A program made the position numbers and the translations under genes. From Clostridiales bacterium UBA7285 (GTDB taxonomy: Bacteria > Bacillota > Clostridia > Peptostreptococcales > Anaerovoracaceae): DNA of 64,000 bases. The notes beneath the pieces were generated by a model. It searched no databases and was not told the origin of the DNA. It saw nothing but the letters and a program-made list of their open reading frames with translations. The stretch is taken from contig DKRJ01000013.1 of the NCBI GenBank assembly GCA_002472145.1, forward strand, positions 1 through 64,000, in the 5' to 3' direction. This document shows, piece by piece, positions 1 through 8,457 of the stretch. Within the stretch, counting starts at the first letter, position 1, and each line of letters begins with the position of its first letter.

Positions 1-49
1 TTTGAAATTGTATTTTATAATCAAAATAGGTCACTACTTTCAACGAAAA

Positions 50-80
50 ACGTCCGGACGAAGTTGTCCGGGCGTCTTTC
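50..80. terminator. Bidirectional rho-independent terminator
   Basis: A 10-bp stem (50-59 with 66-75, one G-T pair, loop GAAGTT) is followed on the plus strand by CTTTCTTT and on the minus strand by the complement of GAAAAA, a U-tract. It would end the minus-strand BFD-like gene and probably a plus-strand gene that lies off the left edge. Confidence 0.75.
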
Positions 81-107
81 TTTATCCAGCGCTTTGCTCA
101 GATCCGC

Positions 108-359
108 TTATGAGAGCACGCACGAAGGCTTTTCCGGCTTTTTCCCGGGATCGTCAGCCTCCTGCGCCAAAACTTCGTTCAGTATCGTTTCCAGGTCCTC
201 GCGGCACCCTCCGCATTTGTCGCCGACTTTGCCCTGCTCGCAGAGATCCTTTAGGGTCCTTACTCCGCTCTCGCGTATGAACTTTTCGATCTCGCAGCGT
301 TTCACGTGCCTGCAGAGACAGACCTCGTACTCAGGATCATGGATATCATAGTCAGCCAT
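108..359 (-). CDS. BFD-like (2Fe-2S)-binding protein
   Basis: A small 83-aa protein with the cysteine pattern of the bacterioferritin-associated ferredoxin (BFD/Fer2_BFD) fold. A C-L-C pair lies near residue 15 and a C-x-x-C pair about 35 residues later, the four ligands expected for a [2Fe-2S] cluster. In the family such domains either stand alone as small redox proteins or are parts of nitrite reductases and oxidases; which partner this one serves is not visible. I start it at the ATG at 359 because AAAGGAT lies about 7 nt upstream; an in-frame ATG at 377 would add six residues. It is a monocistronic unit with its own promoter and terminator. The C-terminus is polar and probably disordered. 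Confidence 0.8.
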   Translation of the reverse strand: MADYDIHDPEYEVCLCRHVKRCEIEKFIRESGVRTLKDLCEQGKVGDKCGGCREDLETILNEVLAQEADDPGKKPEKPSCVLS

Positions 360-423
360 CTTTACACATCCTTTCATAAAAGCGGGGAATCAATCGACTA
401 TTGCACACTTATATGCTATTATT

Positions 424-452
424 ATTATATACTTTAGAGCAGATCAGGACAA
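424..452 (-). promoter_or_regulatory. Sigma-A promoter of the BFD-like gene
   Basis: On the minus strand, TTGTCC (452-447) and TATAAT (429-424) are separated by 17 nt. The predicted transcript starts near 417, about 58 nt before the start codon. Confidence 0.7.
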
Positions 453-506
453 CGCGCATCGTAAGTTAATGTGTCGAAGGCGTGACGTTTCTGTGGAGAT
501 AACACA

Positions 507-535
507 TTGACTTATTGTGTGTAGTCTGGTAAAAT
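507..535 (+). promoter_or_regulatory. Sigma-A promoter of the peptide transporter operon
   Basis: TTGACT (507-512), a 17-nt spacer and TAAAAT (530-535). This is the only good promoter before the lipoprotein gene at 753, so the transcript should carry a leader of about 210 nt. Confidence 0.7.
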
Positions 536-541
536 TCTCTT

Positions 542-752
542 GATTAATAAGAAATGTTTTTGATAATCAACAATATTTGTAATGATTAAAAAAAATCAAA
601 ACATTTTACGGTAATTACGTGTATGGCCGTAAAGGCCGGTGCGCGTACTTATATTAAGAAAGAATTCCGTGGCGGGTGCGCTGCGGAGACGTGTCTTCAA
701 TAGGGAAGGCGCGAAGTCGTTAAATCAATGGTTCAAAATGGAGGAAACCGAC
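542..752 (+). promoter_or_regulatory. Long 5' leader of the peptide transporter operon
   Basis: About 210 nt between the predicted transcription start and the start codon. The first 70 nt are very AT-rich. Around 622-640 there is a small GGCC-GTAAA-GGCC hairpin. I recognise no known riboswitch or T-box consensus. An ATG-free leader this long before an Opp-type operon could hold a control element, but nothing proves it. No other gene is visible in the 393-bp gap between the BFD-like gene and the lipoprotein. Confidence 0.4.
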
Positions 753-2735
753 ATGAAAAAGAAAATCTTTAGTGTTGTCCTCATAGTTTCCATGATCGCA
801 GTCCTCGCGCTCACAGCGTGCGGCGGCGGCGGAAACAATGACGGCGACACGACGGAGGCCAAGGGTCAGGTCATCATGGGAACCAGCACGGAAGCGAACG
901 GCGACTGGGCATACAGTGCATTCACCAGCAGCCCTAACGCTACCGACCAGGACGTGATGCTCCTCACGGATGACTGCACGACGGTCCAGACAAACGAGAC
1001 CGGCGACTACGTCATCAACGACAGCGTCGTAGACAACTACGAGCGTTCCGAGGATGAGTCGACAGGCGACGTCACATACACCATCACGATCAAAAAGGGC
1101 CTGAAGTTCAACAACGGCGACGAAATCAAAGCCGAGAACTTCCTCGCATGGATCCTCTTCACCTACAGCCCTGCAGGCGGAGAGATGGGTGCCGTAACTG
1201 CCGGATACAACATGGTTCCGGGCGGCGACAAGTACAGAGCGGGCGAGACCAATGTCCTCGCAGGCGCACGTCTTCTCGACGACTATCAGTTCTCCGTTAC
1301 CATCCTTAAGACCGGTTATGACGGGAACACCTATCAGCCATATTACTATGATCTCGGATACGCTTCGTTGCAGGCGGTCAACCTTCCTTACTGGTTCGGC
1401 GAAGGCTGGCACGTAAAGGATGACGGCGAAGGCGCTTACATGGTAAACGACAACGGCACCGAATTCACTGCAGCCAACATTCAGGATAAGGTAGCGGCTT
1501 CTCAGTTCGCTACTTCCGATCGTGTAACGGCGGGCCCTTACAACCTCGTAAGCTTCGACAAGTCGGCAAACGAGATCACGCTCGAAGTCAACCCTAACTA
1601 CTGCGGAGACTTCCAGGGTCAGAAACCTCAGGTCCAGAAGATCATCATCGTCAGAGCTGAGGACGCTACAGTACTCAACGACCTCCAGACAGGCCGCATC
1701 GAGCTCTATTCGGGCATCGCGGACGGCGGACAGGTCAAGGAAGCGCTCGACCTCATCGACAGCGGTACGATCAACAGCGATCACTGCGAATATGACCGCG
1801 CCGGATTCGGATACTTCCAGTTCGCGTGCGACCTCGGTCCTGCGCAGTTCGTTGAATTCCGTCAGGCTGTTGCGCACCTCCTCGACAGAGTAGAGTTCGC
1901 AAACACGTTCTGCCAGGGCTACGGCAGCGTCGTTCACGGACCTTACTGCACGGCTTTCTCGATGTATAAGAAGAGTGAGAAATTCCTCAGCGAGAATCTT
2001 GACACTTATGACTATGATCCTGCAAAGGCTGTAGAACTTCTGAAGGCAGCCGGATTCACGCTCAACGCCGACGGTACAGACTACGTCGACGGAAGCGGAC
2101 TCGTCCGTTATAAGGAAGTCACCGCAGAGCAGGCTCAGAACTATGATCAGTTCAACGTAACGCTCGCTGACGGAAGGATCCTCATGCCGGCTACACTGAA
2201 CTGGGCATCCTCCGAGGGCAACTCGGTATCCGATCTTCTTTCCACGATGCTTGCAAACGGCAGCGCGACGAAAGAGGCGGGCGTAGAGATCAAACAGACG
2301 ACGATGACGTTCCCTGAACTCCTGAACTACATGTATCGTCAGGACGCGTACGGGATCGGCGGAGACTACTCTGTACCTACGTACAACATGTTCAACCTCG
2401 CAACAGGCTGGAACTCCGGCGTTTACGACTTCGCGTTCGAATTCACGACGAATGAGACATACATCGCACAGGGATACAACTCGACTCACCTCTATGACGA
2501 AGAGCTCGATAAACTGTCGATGGATATGGTCTACGGCGTCGAGCCGGGCGATGAGGATACATACCTCGACCTCTGGCAGAAATTCGTTGTCCGCTACAAC
2601 GAGCTTCTCCCGAGAGTTCCGCTTTATGCGAATATCTACGTCACAGTTTATCCGAAGACGCTTGAGAACTACTCCGAAGATTCCTTCTGGGGATTCTCAC
2701 GTGCCATCCTTTACGCTACATACGTAGGAGAATGA
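753..2735 (+). CDS. Peptide ABC transporter substrate-binding lipoprotein (OppA-like)
   Basis: Extracytoplasmic solute-binding protein, family 5, the receptor of an oligopeptide/dipeptide-type importer. The 660-aa product begins with a lipoprotein signal peptide: MKKK, a hydrophobic stretch at residues 5-19, and a lipobox LTAC with the lipidated cysteine at 23. A Gly/Asn/Asp linker and a long SBP_bac_5 domain follow. The start is the ATG at 753, preceded by GGAGGA at the right distance; upstream in-frame codons lack both a ribosome site and a signal peptide. At 660 residues it is longer than typical OppA proteins (about 540). It is the first gene of the operon and is separated from the permease genes by a terminator that probably acts as an attenuator, leaving more binding protein than transporter. 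The ligand is presumed to be peptide but is unproven. Confidence 0.9.
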   Translation: MKKKIFSVVLIVSMIAVLALTACGGGGNNDGDTTEAKGQVIMGTSTEANGDWAYSAFTSSPNATDQDVMLLTDDCTTVQTNETGDYVINDSVVDNYERSEDESTGDVTYTITIKKGLKFNNGDEIKAENFLAWILFTYSPAGGEMGAVTAGYNMVPGGDKYRAGETNVLAGARLLDDYQFSVTILKTGYDGNTYQPYYYDLGYASLQAVNLPYWFGEGWHVKDDGEGAYMVNDNGTEFTAANIQDKVAASQFATSDRVTAGPYNLVSFDKSANEITLEVNPNYCGDFQGQKPQVQKIIIVRAEDATVLNDLQTGRIELYSGIADGGQVKEALDLIDSGTINSDHCEYDRAGFGYFQFACDLGPAQFVEFRQAVAHLLDRVEFANTFCQGYGSVVHGPYCTAFSMYKKSEKFLSENLDTYDYDPAKAVELLKAAGFTLNADGTDYVDGSGLVRYKEVTAEQAQNYDQFNVTLADGRILMPATLNWASSEGNSVSDLLSTMLANGSATKEAGVEIKQTTMTFPELLNYMYRQDAYGIGGDYSVPTYNMFNLATGWNSGVYDFAFEFTTNETYIAQGYNSTHLYDEELDKLSMDMVYGVEPGDEDTYLDLWQKFVVRYNELLPRVPLYANIYVTVYPKTLENYSEDSFWGFSRAILYATYVGE

Positions 2736-2772
2736 TGGATAGGCCCTGCCGCTTATTAAAGCATAGGGCAGA

Positions 2773-2823
2773 GGGGCGGTTTCGCCGGGCAGCCGGCGAA
2801 ACGCCCCATGGTTTTATTTTTAC
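2773..2823 (+). terminator. Strong hairpin terminator/attenuator after the binding-protein gene
   Basis: A 15-bp GC-rich stem with one bulged G (2773-2788 with 2793-2807, loop GCAG) is followed by TTTTATTTTTA. It lies inside the operon, so read-through would set the ratio of binding protein to permease. Confidence 0.85.
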
Positions 2824-2950
2824 GTGTCCTTTCAACTCAAAGCAGTCGGAGGGACGTCGTTTTGTTTAAGAACACAATTTTCATTATTTATTACAAATTA
2901 TCATCCGTTTTTTTATCTAACCGCAATCATTTGAACGGAGGCAGCGAGAT

Positions 2951-3970
2951 ATGAAAAAATATCTCCTGAAGCGTATCATATATCTCATCATCGTATTCTT
3001 CGTAGTATCTGTGCTGATGTATGCGATATATAACCTGATCCCGAGCGATCCTGCTCTGGTTCAGATGGAACCGCTTCGCAAAACGCTTACGCCTGAAGAA
3101 TTTACCAGGCAGTATAACGCCCTGCGCGATAAGATGGGTCTGAACGACCCGCTGCTCGTCCGCTACGCCAGGTGGATGGGCCTGACCAGGGATGTAAACG
3201 GCAAATTCGATGGGATGCTGCAGGGAAACTTCGGCTATTCCATAAGTTATAAACGGCCTGTCGTCGAGATCATCGGCGCGCCGATGGTAAACACCATATT
3301 TCTCAACTTATTTTCTACGATATTGACACTTGCGATCACCATCCCGCTCGGCATCTACTGCGCGGTGCACGCGAGAAAACCTGCTGACAGCGCCATCCAG
3401 GCATTCACGGTCGTCGGCTATTCGCTTCCGACGTACCTGGTGGGTATTTTGTTCATATTCATTTTCGCTGTCGTTCTCGGGATATTCCCGTCAGGCGGTG
3501 CCAAGACCCCGGGTTCCACTTACACCGGGTTCAGGGATCTTCTGGATCGTTTCTACTATATGCTTCTGCCGATACTCGTCCTCGTGTTCGTCGGCCTTGC
3601 CGGCATGACGAGAACGGTCCGCGCCGCCATGATGGACACCCTGACGCAGGACTACATCAAGACAGCCCGCGCCAAAGGCCTGAAGGAAAAAGTGGTCATA
3701 TACAAACACGCCTGGAGGAATGCGCTTCTGCCTGTTTCGACATCTATAATGGGGTGGATCATCTCCGTATTCACTGGCGGGTCGATCGTAATCGAGCAGA
3801 CATTCTCGCTGAACGGTACCGGCAGACTGTACTGGTCTGCTTTGAACACTACGGACTATGAACTGGTCCTGGCGATGCAGATGTTTTACACTCTCGTCAG
3901 CCTTATCGGCGTGCTCCTGACAGATATCAGCTACACGCTCGTCGACCCTCGCGTCCGTATCGATAAGTAG
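2951..3970 (+). CDS. oppB: Peptide ABC transporter permease, OppB type
   Basis: First transmembrane subunit of the peptide importer. The 339-aa length is normal for OppB/DppB. It opens with a cytoplasmic KKYLLKR and TM1 at about residues 9-29, has the OppB-typical loop QGNFGYSISYKRPV (91-104), an EAA coupling motif T-A-R-A-K-G-L (238-244) that contacts the ATPases, and the family C-terminus DISYTLVDPRVRID. GGAGG lies 9-10 nt before the ATG. Unlike its partner OppC it contains no foreign domain. The oppC gene starts 17 nt downstream. Confidence 0.93.
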   Translation: MKKYLLKRIIYLIIVFFVVSVLMYAIYNLIPSDPALVQMEPLRKTLTPEEFTRQYNALRDKMGLNDPLLVRYARWMGLTRDVNGKFDGMLQGNFGYSISYKRPVVEIIGAPMVNTIFLNLFSTILTLAITIPLGIYCAVHARKPADSAIQAFTVVGYSLPTYLVGILFIFIFAVVLGIFPSGGAKTPGSTYTGFRDLLDRFYYMLLPILVLVFVGLAGMTRTVRAAMMDTLTQDYIKTARAKGLKEKVVIYKHAWRNALLPVSTSIMGWIISVFTGGSIVIEQTFSLNGTGRLYWSALNTTDYELVLAMQMFYTLVSLIGVLLTDISYTLVDPRVRIDK

Positions 3971-3986
3971 GAAGGAGGATAGAAGA

Positions 3987-5846
3987 ATGAGCAAAGAAAA
4001 GAAAACCTCCTCCGCGAAAAAAGAATTCTTCCTGTTCCGCTGGATCAAACGGGCGTTTTTCCCTAACAAAGAACTCGACATCTACGCGGAAGAGAAGATG
4101 CAGAGCCCGGCGAGACTCGTAGCGCGCAACTTCTTCGAAAACAAGCTTGCGGTTACGTCGCTCGTCACGTTCATAATAATTGCGCTCTTCGTCTTCATCG
4201 CCCCGAATTTCGTTCATCTGGATCTGGGCGAGCAGGACAGCACTCTCGTATATCTGCCGCCTGGGTACGACATGCTCGACTATCCGGGAGAACTCGAAAA
4301 CGAAGGAGTCGAGGATCTATCGGTAGGGCAGAACTATTCAGTCGCGTGCGACAAAAACGGCAAGACGTACGTATGGGGAGAAACCAAGATCTCCAGGACG
4401 GTCAACCTCAAGAACATACCTGAGGAAGTCCAGAAAGCGAAGATCGTAAAGGTCGCTGCAGGCTCGGATCACATAGTCGCGCTCGCCGATGACGGATCGC
4501 TTTACGCGTGGGGCAGCAGCACGCTGAAGCAGCTCGACATACCTAATGAGATCAAATCAAACAACAAGAACCATAGATTCAACATCACGAAGATCTACGC
4601 CGGCAACCAGTACTCCGCCGCGATCACGGATGACGGAGCGTTCTACGTCTGGGGCAACGGAAACTTCGTCGATCTGACATACGATTACGAGGTGTTCGAC
4701 GGGCACGTCGTTGATGCTGCTCTCACAAGCGCGGGATACGTCGTCCTGACCGACGACGGAGCCGTAAAGTGCGCCAACTACAACGCGTCGACAGCTGTCA
4801 CGAAAGTTCCGGAAACTGTAGCATCCGACGTCGTGGGACTCGCCGCCGGATCAAAGAGCGTTGCCGCGCTTAAGAGCGACGGTACGGTCGTATGCTGGGG
4901 AGCTTCCACATTCGGCGAAACGCTCGTTCCGCATTTTGATCAGAAGGTCGTTTCTGTCGAGGGCGGACGCTACCACTATCTGGCCACACTCGAGGACGGC
5001 ACCGTAAAATGCTGGGGCAGCAACCGCTACGAGCAGTCAACGATCCCTGAGGACCTTCAGGGGGTCAAGGCCGCTTCGGCTTACTCGGGACATTTCCAGA
5101 ACTATGTGATAGACGAGAACGGAAAGATGCACGCATGGGGGCTCAAGGGCTTCCTGTTCGGAACCGACGGACTGGGACGCGACGTCTTTGCCAGACTGGT
5201 CAACGGCGGTAAGATGACTATGACCATCGGCGCTCTTTCGGTCGTCATCATGGTCATCATCGGACTCATACTCGGAGGCATCGCGGGATATTTCGGAGGC
5301 ATCGCGGATATGATCATCATGCGTATAGCAGAAGTCGTATCGAGTATGCCGTTCATACCGTTCGCGATGATACTCTCCGCCGTACTGGGAACGAGGGTCA
5401 CGATCGGCCAGCGCATGTACATCATCATGGTCATCCTCGGTATACTTTCATGGCCGGGACTATGCCGACTGGTTCGTGCCCAGATGTTCGCCCAGCGCGA
5501 GATGGAGTACGTCGTCGCCGCAAAGGCGCTCGGCGTCAAGGAAAACCGCATCATATTCAACCACATAATGCCGAACGTGCTCTCGGTCTGCCTCGTTTCG
5601 ATCACACTGTCATTCGGTACGTCGATGCTGACTGAATCCACGCTCTCATACCTCGGATTCGGCGTTCCGCTTCCGACACCTACGTGGGGCAACATGCTGA
5701 CCGGAGCGAACAACAGCATCATCATCCAGAACTACTGGTGGAACTGGGTTTTCGTAGCAATAATATTCGGTATCACCTGCATCTGCATCAACCTTATCGG
5801 CGACGGTCTGCGCGACGCGCTCGACCCTAAGGCAAACGGACGTTAA
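3987..5846 (+). CDS. oppC: OppC-type peptide permease with an inserted seven-repeat RCC1-like beta-propeller
   Basis: Second transmembrane subunit of the peptide importer, 619 aa against about 300 for normal OppC. Residues 1-93 are the OppC N-terminal region: cytoplasmic tail, TM1 about 55-73, and a loop reaching LPPG. Residues 390-619 are the rest of the permease: signature FGTDGLGRDVF (391-401), TM segments, EAA motif AAKALGVKENRI (511-522) and the usual end RDALDPKANGR. Between them, residues about 108-387 form seven RCC1/BNR-like repeats of about 26 residues, most of the form x-V-x3-AG-x2-[HY]-x-x-A-[LI]-x-[DE]-[DN]-G-x-[LVF]-[YV]-x-WG. They start at about 108, 152, 199, 240, 281, 320 and 361; six end in WG or YVWG/CWG, while the fourth reads KCANYN. 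The reading frame is unbroken with ordinary codon use. By topology the propeller faces outside the membrane. Its function (docking, sensing or wall contact) is unknown. Confidence 0.93.
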   Translation: MSKEKKTSSAKKEFFLFRWIKRAFFPNKELDIYAEEKMQSPARLVARNFFENKLAVTSLVTFIIIALFVFIAPNFVHLDLGEQDSTLVYLPPGYDMLDYPGELENEGVEDLSVGQNYSVACDKNGKTYVWGETKISRTVNLKNIPEEVQKAKIVKVAAGSDHIVALADDGSLYAWGSSTLKQLDIPNEIKSNNKNHRFNITKIYAGNQYSAAITDDGAFYVWGNGNFVDLTYDYEVFDGHVVDAALTSAGYVVLTDDGAVKCANYNASTAVTKVPETVASDVVGLAAGSKSVAALKSDGTVVCWGASTFGETLVPHFDQKVVSVEGGRYHYLATLEDGTVKCWGSNRYEQSTIPEDLQGVKAASAYSGHFQNYVIDENGKMHAWGLKGFLFGTDGLGRDVFARLVNGGKMTMTIGALSVVIMVIIGLILGGIAGYFGGIADMIIMRIAEVVSSMPFIPFAMILSAVLGTRVTIGQRMYIIMVILGILSWPGLCRLVRAQMFAQREMEYVVAAKALGVKENRIIFNHIMPNVLSVCLVSITLSFGTSMLTESTLSYLGFGVPLPTPTWGNMLTGANNSIIIQNYWWNWVFVAIIFGITCICINLIGDGLRDALDPKANGR

Positions 5847-5858
5847 CGGAGGGACGAC

Positions 5859-6887
5859 ATGGAAGAAGCAACAGAAAAGAAACAAGACAGCAGATTCCTG
5901 CTCGAAGTGAAGCATCTCCACACTTACTTCACCTCCCGCCGCGGCATCATCAAAGCCGTGAACGACACGTCGTATGCGGTGCGTCCGGGCGAAACGCTCG
6001 GGATCGTGGGGGAGTCCGGCTCCGGAAAGAGCGTATCCGCGATGAGCATCATCCGGCTGCTCGACGGGAACGGATATATCGACAGCGGCGAAGTGTGGTT
6101 CAAAGGCCGCGACCTGACGAAGATCTCTATGAACGAAATGTATAACGTCAGGGGCAACGAGATCTCGGTAATATTCCAGGAGCCTATGACGAGCCTCAAC
6201 CCGGTCTTCACGGTCGAAGATCAGGTATCTGAGGCCTTCATGGTCCACCAGAATATGGATAAGAAAACAGCCGCCGCGGAGACGGTGAAGATACTGGAGA
6301 ACGTAAAGATCCCTAACGCGGCGATAGTAGCCAAGCAGTATCCTCACCAGCTTTCGGGAGGCATGCGCCAGCGTGTCATGATAGCCATGGCTCTGGCGTG
6401 CCGTCCTGAACTGCTTATTGCGGACGAGCCGACGACAGCGCTCGACGTTACCATCCAGGCTCAGATCCTCAGGCTCATGAACGAACTGAAGAAGGAGCAT
6501 AACACCAGCATCCTCTTCATTACGCACGACCTGGGAGTAATAAACGAGATGGCGGATTACGTCGCTGTCATGTACTGCGGACAGGTGGTAGAGCAGGTCC
6601 CTCGCAGGACGATATTCGATCCGGCGTCGGAATACTCTCATCCGTACACCGAAGGACTGATGGCGTCCATACCGAGGCTCGACACTCCGGCGCACCAGAG
6701 ACTGGAAGTCATCCCGGGCGCTGTACCGCATCCGCTCGATCTGCCTAAGGGCTGCAAATTCGCGCCGAGGTGCAAATACGCGACCGACAGATGCCGCGAG
6801 GAGGAGCCTGAGATGCTGAAGATCTCTGATGTACAGCAGATCCGCTGCTTCTACCCTAATAAGGAGGAACGCAGAAATGGAAGATAA
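5859..6887 (+). CDS. oppD: Peptide ABC transporter ATP-binding protein, OppD type
   Basis: Cytoplasmic ATPase that powers the peptide importer, 342 aa, normal length. Walker A GESGSGKS at 51-58, Q-loop in IFQEPMTSLNP, signature YPHQLSGGMRQRV near residue 160, Walker B LLIADEPTTALD, and H-loop ITHD. The C-terminal oligopeptide-transporter extension has the cysteine cluster GCKFAPRCKYATDRC typical of OppD/DppD. The ATG follows GGAGGG by 6 nt. Its last 11 bp overlap the start of oppF, so the two are translationally coupled. No unusual insertion is seen. Confidence 0.95.
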   Translation: MEEATEKKQDSRFLLEVKHLHTYFTSRRGIIKAVNDTSYAVRPGETLGIVGESGSGKSVSAMSIIRLLDGNGYIDSGEVWFKGRDLTKISMNEMYNVRGNEISVIFQEPMTSLNPVFTVEDQVSEAFMVHQNMDKKTAAAETVKILENVKIPNAAIVAKQYPHQLSGGMRQRVMIAMALACRPELLIADEPTTALDVTIQAQILRLMNELKKEHNTSILFITHDLGVINEMADYVAVMYCGQVVEQVPRRTIFDPASEYSHPYTEGLMASIPRLDTPAHQRLEVIPGAVPHPLDLPKGCKFAPRCKYATDRCREEEPEMLKISDVQQIRCFYPNKEERRNGR

Positions 6888-8454
6888 AAAAGTACTTTTC
6901 AGGATCACGAACCTGAAGCAGTATTTCCCTCTATCAAAGAAGGGCATGTACGTCAAGGCGAACGACGGCATCAGCGTCGACATCTATCAGGGAGAGACGT
7001 TCGGACTCGTAGGCGAGTCGGGATGCGGCAAATCCACGTTCGGGCGCACGATCCTCGAACTCTACAAGCAGACGGACGGGCGCACGATGTACTATGGCAG
7101 GACGATCGAAGAACTCGCGCCTGAATATGTACGCGAAACCATAAAGGACTTCCCGAAGCTGAAGGAAAAACTCGCTAAACTCCGCGAGAACGAAAAAGAA
7201 GCACAGGAAGCGTTCGATAATGCTAAGCCTGAGGATCAGGGCGAGAAGTACGATGACCTGCTTAAGGCGAAGCACGCGGCGGAATCCGAATTCCAAAACC
7301 TCGTCAGCATCTTCGGCGGGTTCTACACGGTGGATAATATCCAGCCCGTTCAGGACGCCTATATGGCGGTCGAGAAACTGTCCATCGAACTGAACAAGTT
7401 GATGATGGAGAAGAGACTCGAAGATTCTGTTCTCGAAGACTATAAATACGAGAACGAGCAGAACGGAGGAAAGGAATCGAAGGTCGCCAGCCAGCAGGCA
7501 AAATGCGACGGCATCGATAAGTCCATCGCCGATATCCAGGCAAAGATCGCCGAAGGCCAGAAGGTCATCGACGATATGCGAGCCGAGCATAAGGACGATC
7601 CGGAATTCCAGAAATACGAAGCGATGCGCGACGAAGGCATCGATCTCGCGAGGCTGAACAAAGAAGAGATGCGTTCTCTCAGGAGCGACCTTCAGATCAT
7701 TTTCCAGGATCCTTATTCGTCCCTGAACCCGCGTAAAACGGTCGGCCAGATCATAGGCGAGGGCATGATCGCCCACAACTACTTTAAGAAAAACAGCCCG
7801 AGGCTCCAGGAACAGATCCAGAAGACCATGAACATGTGCGGCATCGCGGATTACTTCATCCACAGATATCCGCACCAGTTCTCCGGAGGACAGAGACAGA
7901 GGATCGGCATAGCCCGCGCGCTTTCCACGAACCCTAAGTTCGTCATCTGCGACGAGGCTGTGTCCGCACTGGACGTTTCCATACAGTCCCAGATCATCAA
8001 CCTTCTTCAGGACCTGAAGGATCAGAACGATCTGACGTATCTGTTCATCACGCACGATCTTTCGGTAGTAAAATACATTTCAGACAGGATAGGCGTAATG
8101 TATCTCGGAACGATCGCGGAACTCTCTGAGTCTCAGGAACTGTTCGACCATCCGCTCCATCCGTACACGGAAGCACTTTTGTCGGCCATTCCTACTACGA
8201 ACGTGGACGCCGACAGAGAACTCGTCGTGCTCGAGGGAGACATACCGAGTCCGGTCAACCCTCCTAAGGGATGCAAATTCAACACGCGCTGCAAATACTG
8301 CACAGACATCTGCACGAAGATCACGCCTGAGTTCAAAGAGGTCAGGCCGAACCACTTCGTGGCGTGCCATCACATGCTGGGGAGCGAAAACACGGTCCCT
8401 GAGCAGGCAGAGTCCGATGCGGCTCCCGCGGCGGATGAAAAGCAAGATGATTAA
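6877..8454 (+). CDS. oppF: Peptide ABC transporter ATP-binding protein, OppF type, with a long helical insertion
   Basis: Second ATPase of the peptide importer, 525 aa where OppF is usually about 320. Walker A GESGCGKST (46-54), Q-loop IIFQDPYSSLNP (Gln277), signature FSGGQRQR (335-342), Walker B VICDEAVSALD (Asp359, Glu360) and H-loop ITHD (391-394) are all present, so it should be active. The extra length sits between about residues 75 and 258, after MYYGR and before LNKEEMRSLRSDLQ. It is rich in Lys, Glu, Ala and Gln, lacks Pro-rich or hydrophobic stretches, and looks like antiparallel helices or a coiled coil. The C-terminal cysteine cluster GCKFNTRCKYCTDIC is intact. The start at 6877 follows AAGGAGGAA; an upstream in-frame ATG at 6829 lies within oppD and is less likely. 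Confidence 0.9.
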   Translation: MEDKKVLFRITNLKQYFPLSKKGMYVKANDGISVDIYQGETFGLVGESGCGKSTFGRTILELYKQTDGRTMYYGRTIEELAPEYVRETIKDFPKLKEKLAKLRENEKEAQEAFDNAKPEDQGEKYDDLLKAKHAAESEFQNLVSIFGGFYTVDNIQPVQDAYMAVEKLSIELNKLMMEKRLEDSVLEDYKYENEQNGGKESKVASQQAKCDGIDKSIADIQAKIAEGQKVIDDMRAEHKDDPEFQKYEAMRDEGIDLARLNKEEMRSLRSDLQIIFQDPYSSLNPRKTVGQIIGEGMIAHNYFKKNSPRLQEQIQKTMNMCGIADYFIHRYPHQFSGGQRQRIGIARALSTNPKFVICDEAVSALDVSIQSQIINLLQDLKDQNDLTYLFITHDLSVVKYISDRIGVMYLGTIAELSESQELFDHPLHPYTEALLSAIPTTNVDADRELVVLEGDIPSPVNPPKGCKFNTRCKYCTDICTKITPEFKEVRPNHFVACHHMLGSENTVPEQAESDAAPAADEKQDD

Positions 8455-8457
8455 GGA

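Noticed and set aside
720..2489. A 589-codon open frame opposite the peptide-binding protein gene
   Set aside because: No ribosome site and no protein-like similarity; it is the reverse-frame shadow of a strong lipoprotein gene in a GC-biased genome.
5646..6983. Minus-strand open frame opposite oppC/oppD
   Set aside because: Shadow of the ATPase gene; no start signals or domain.
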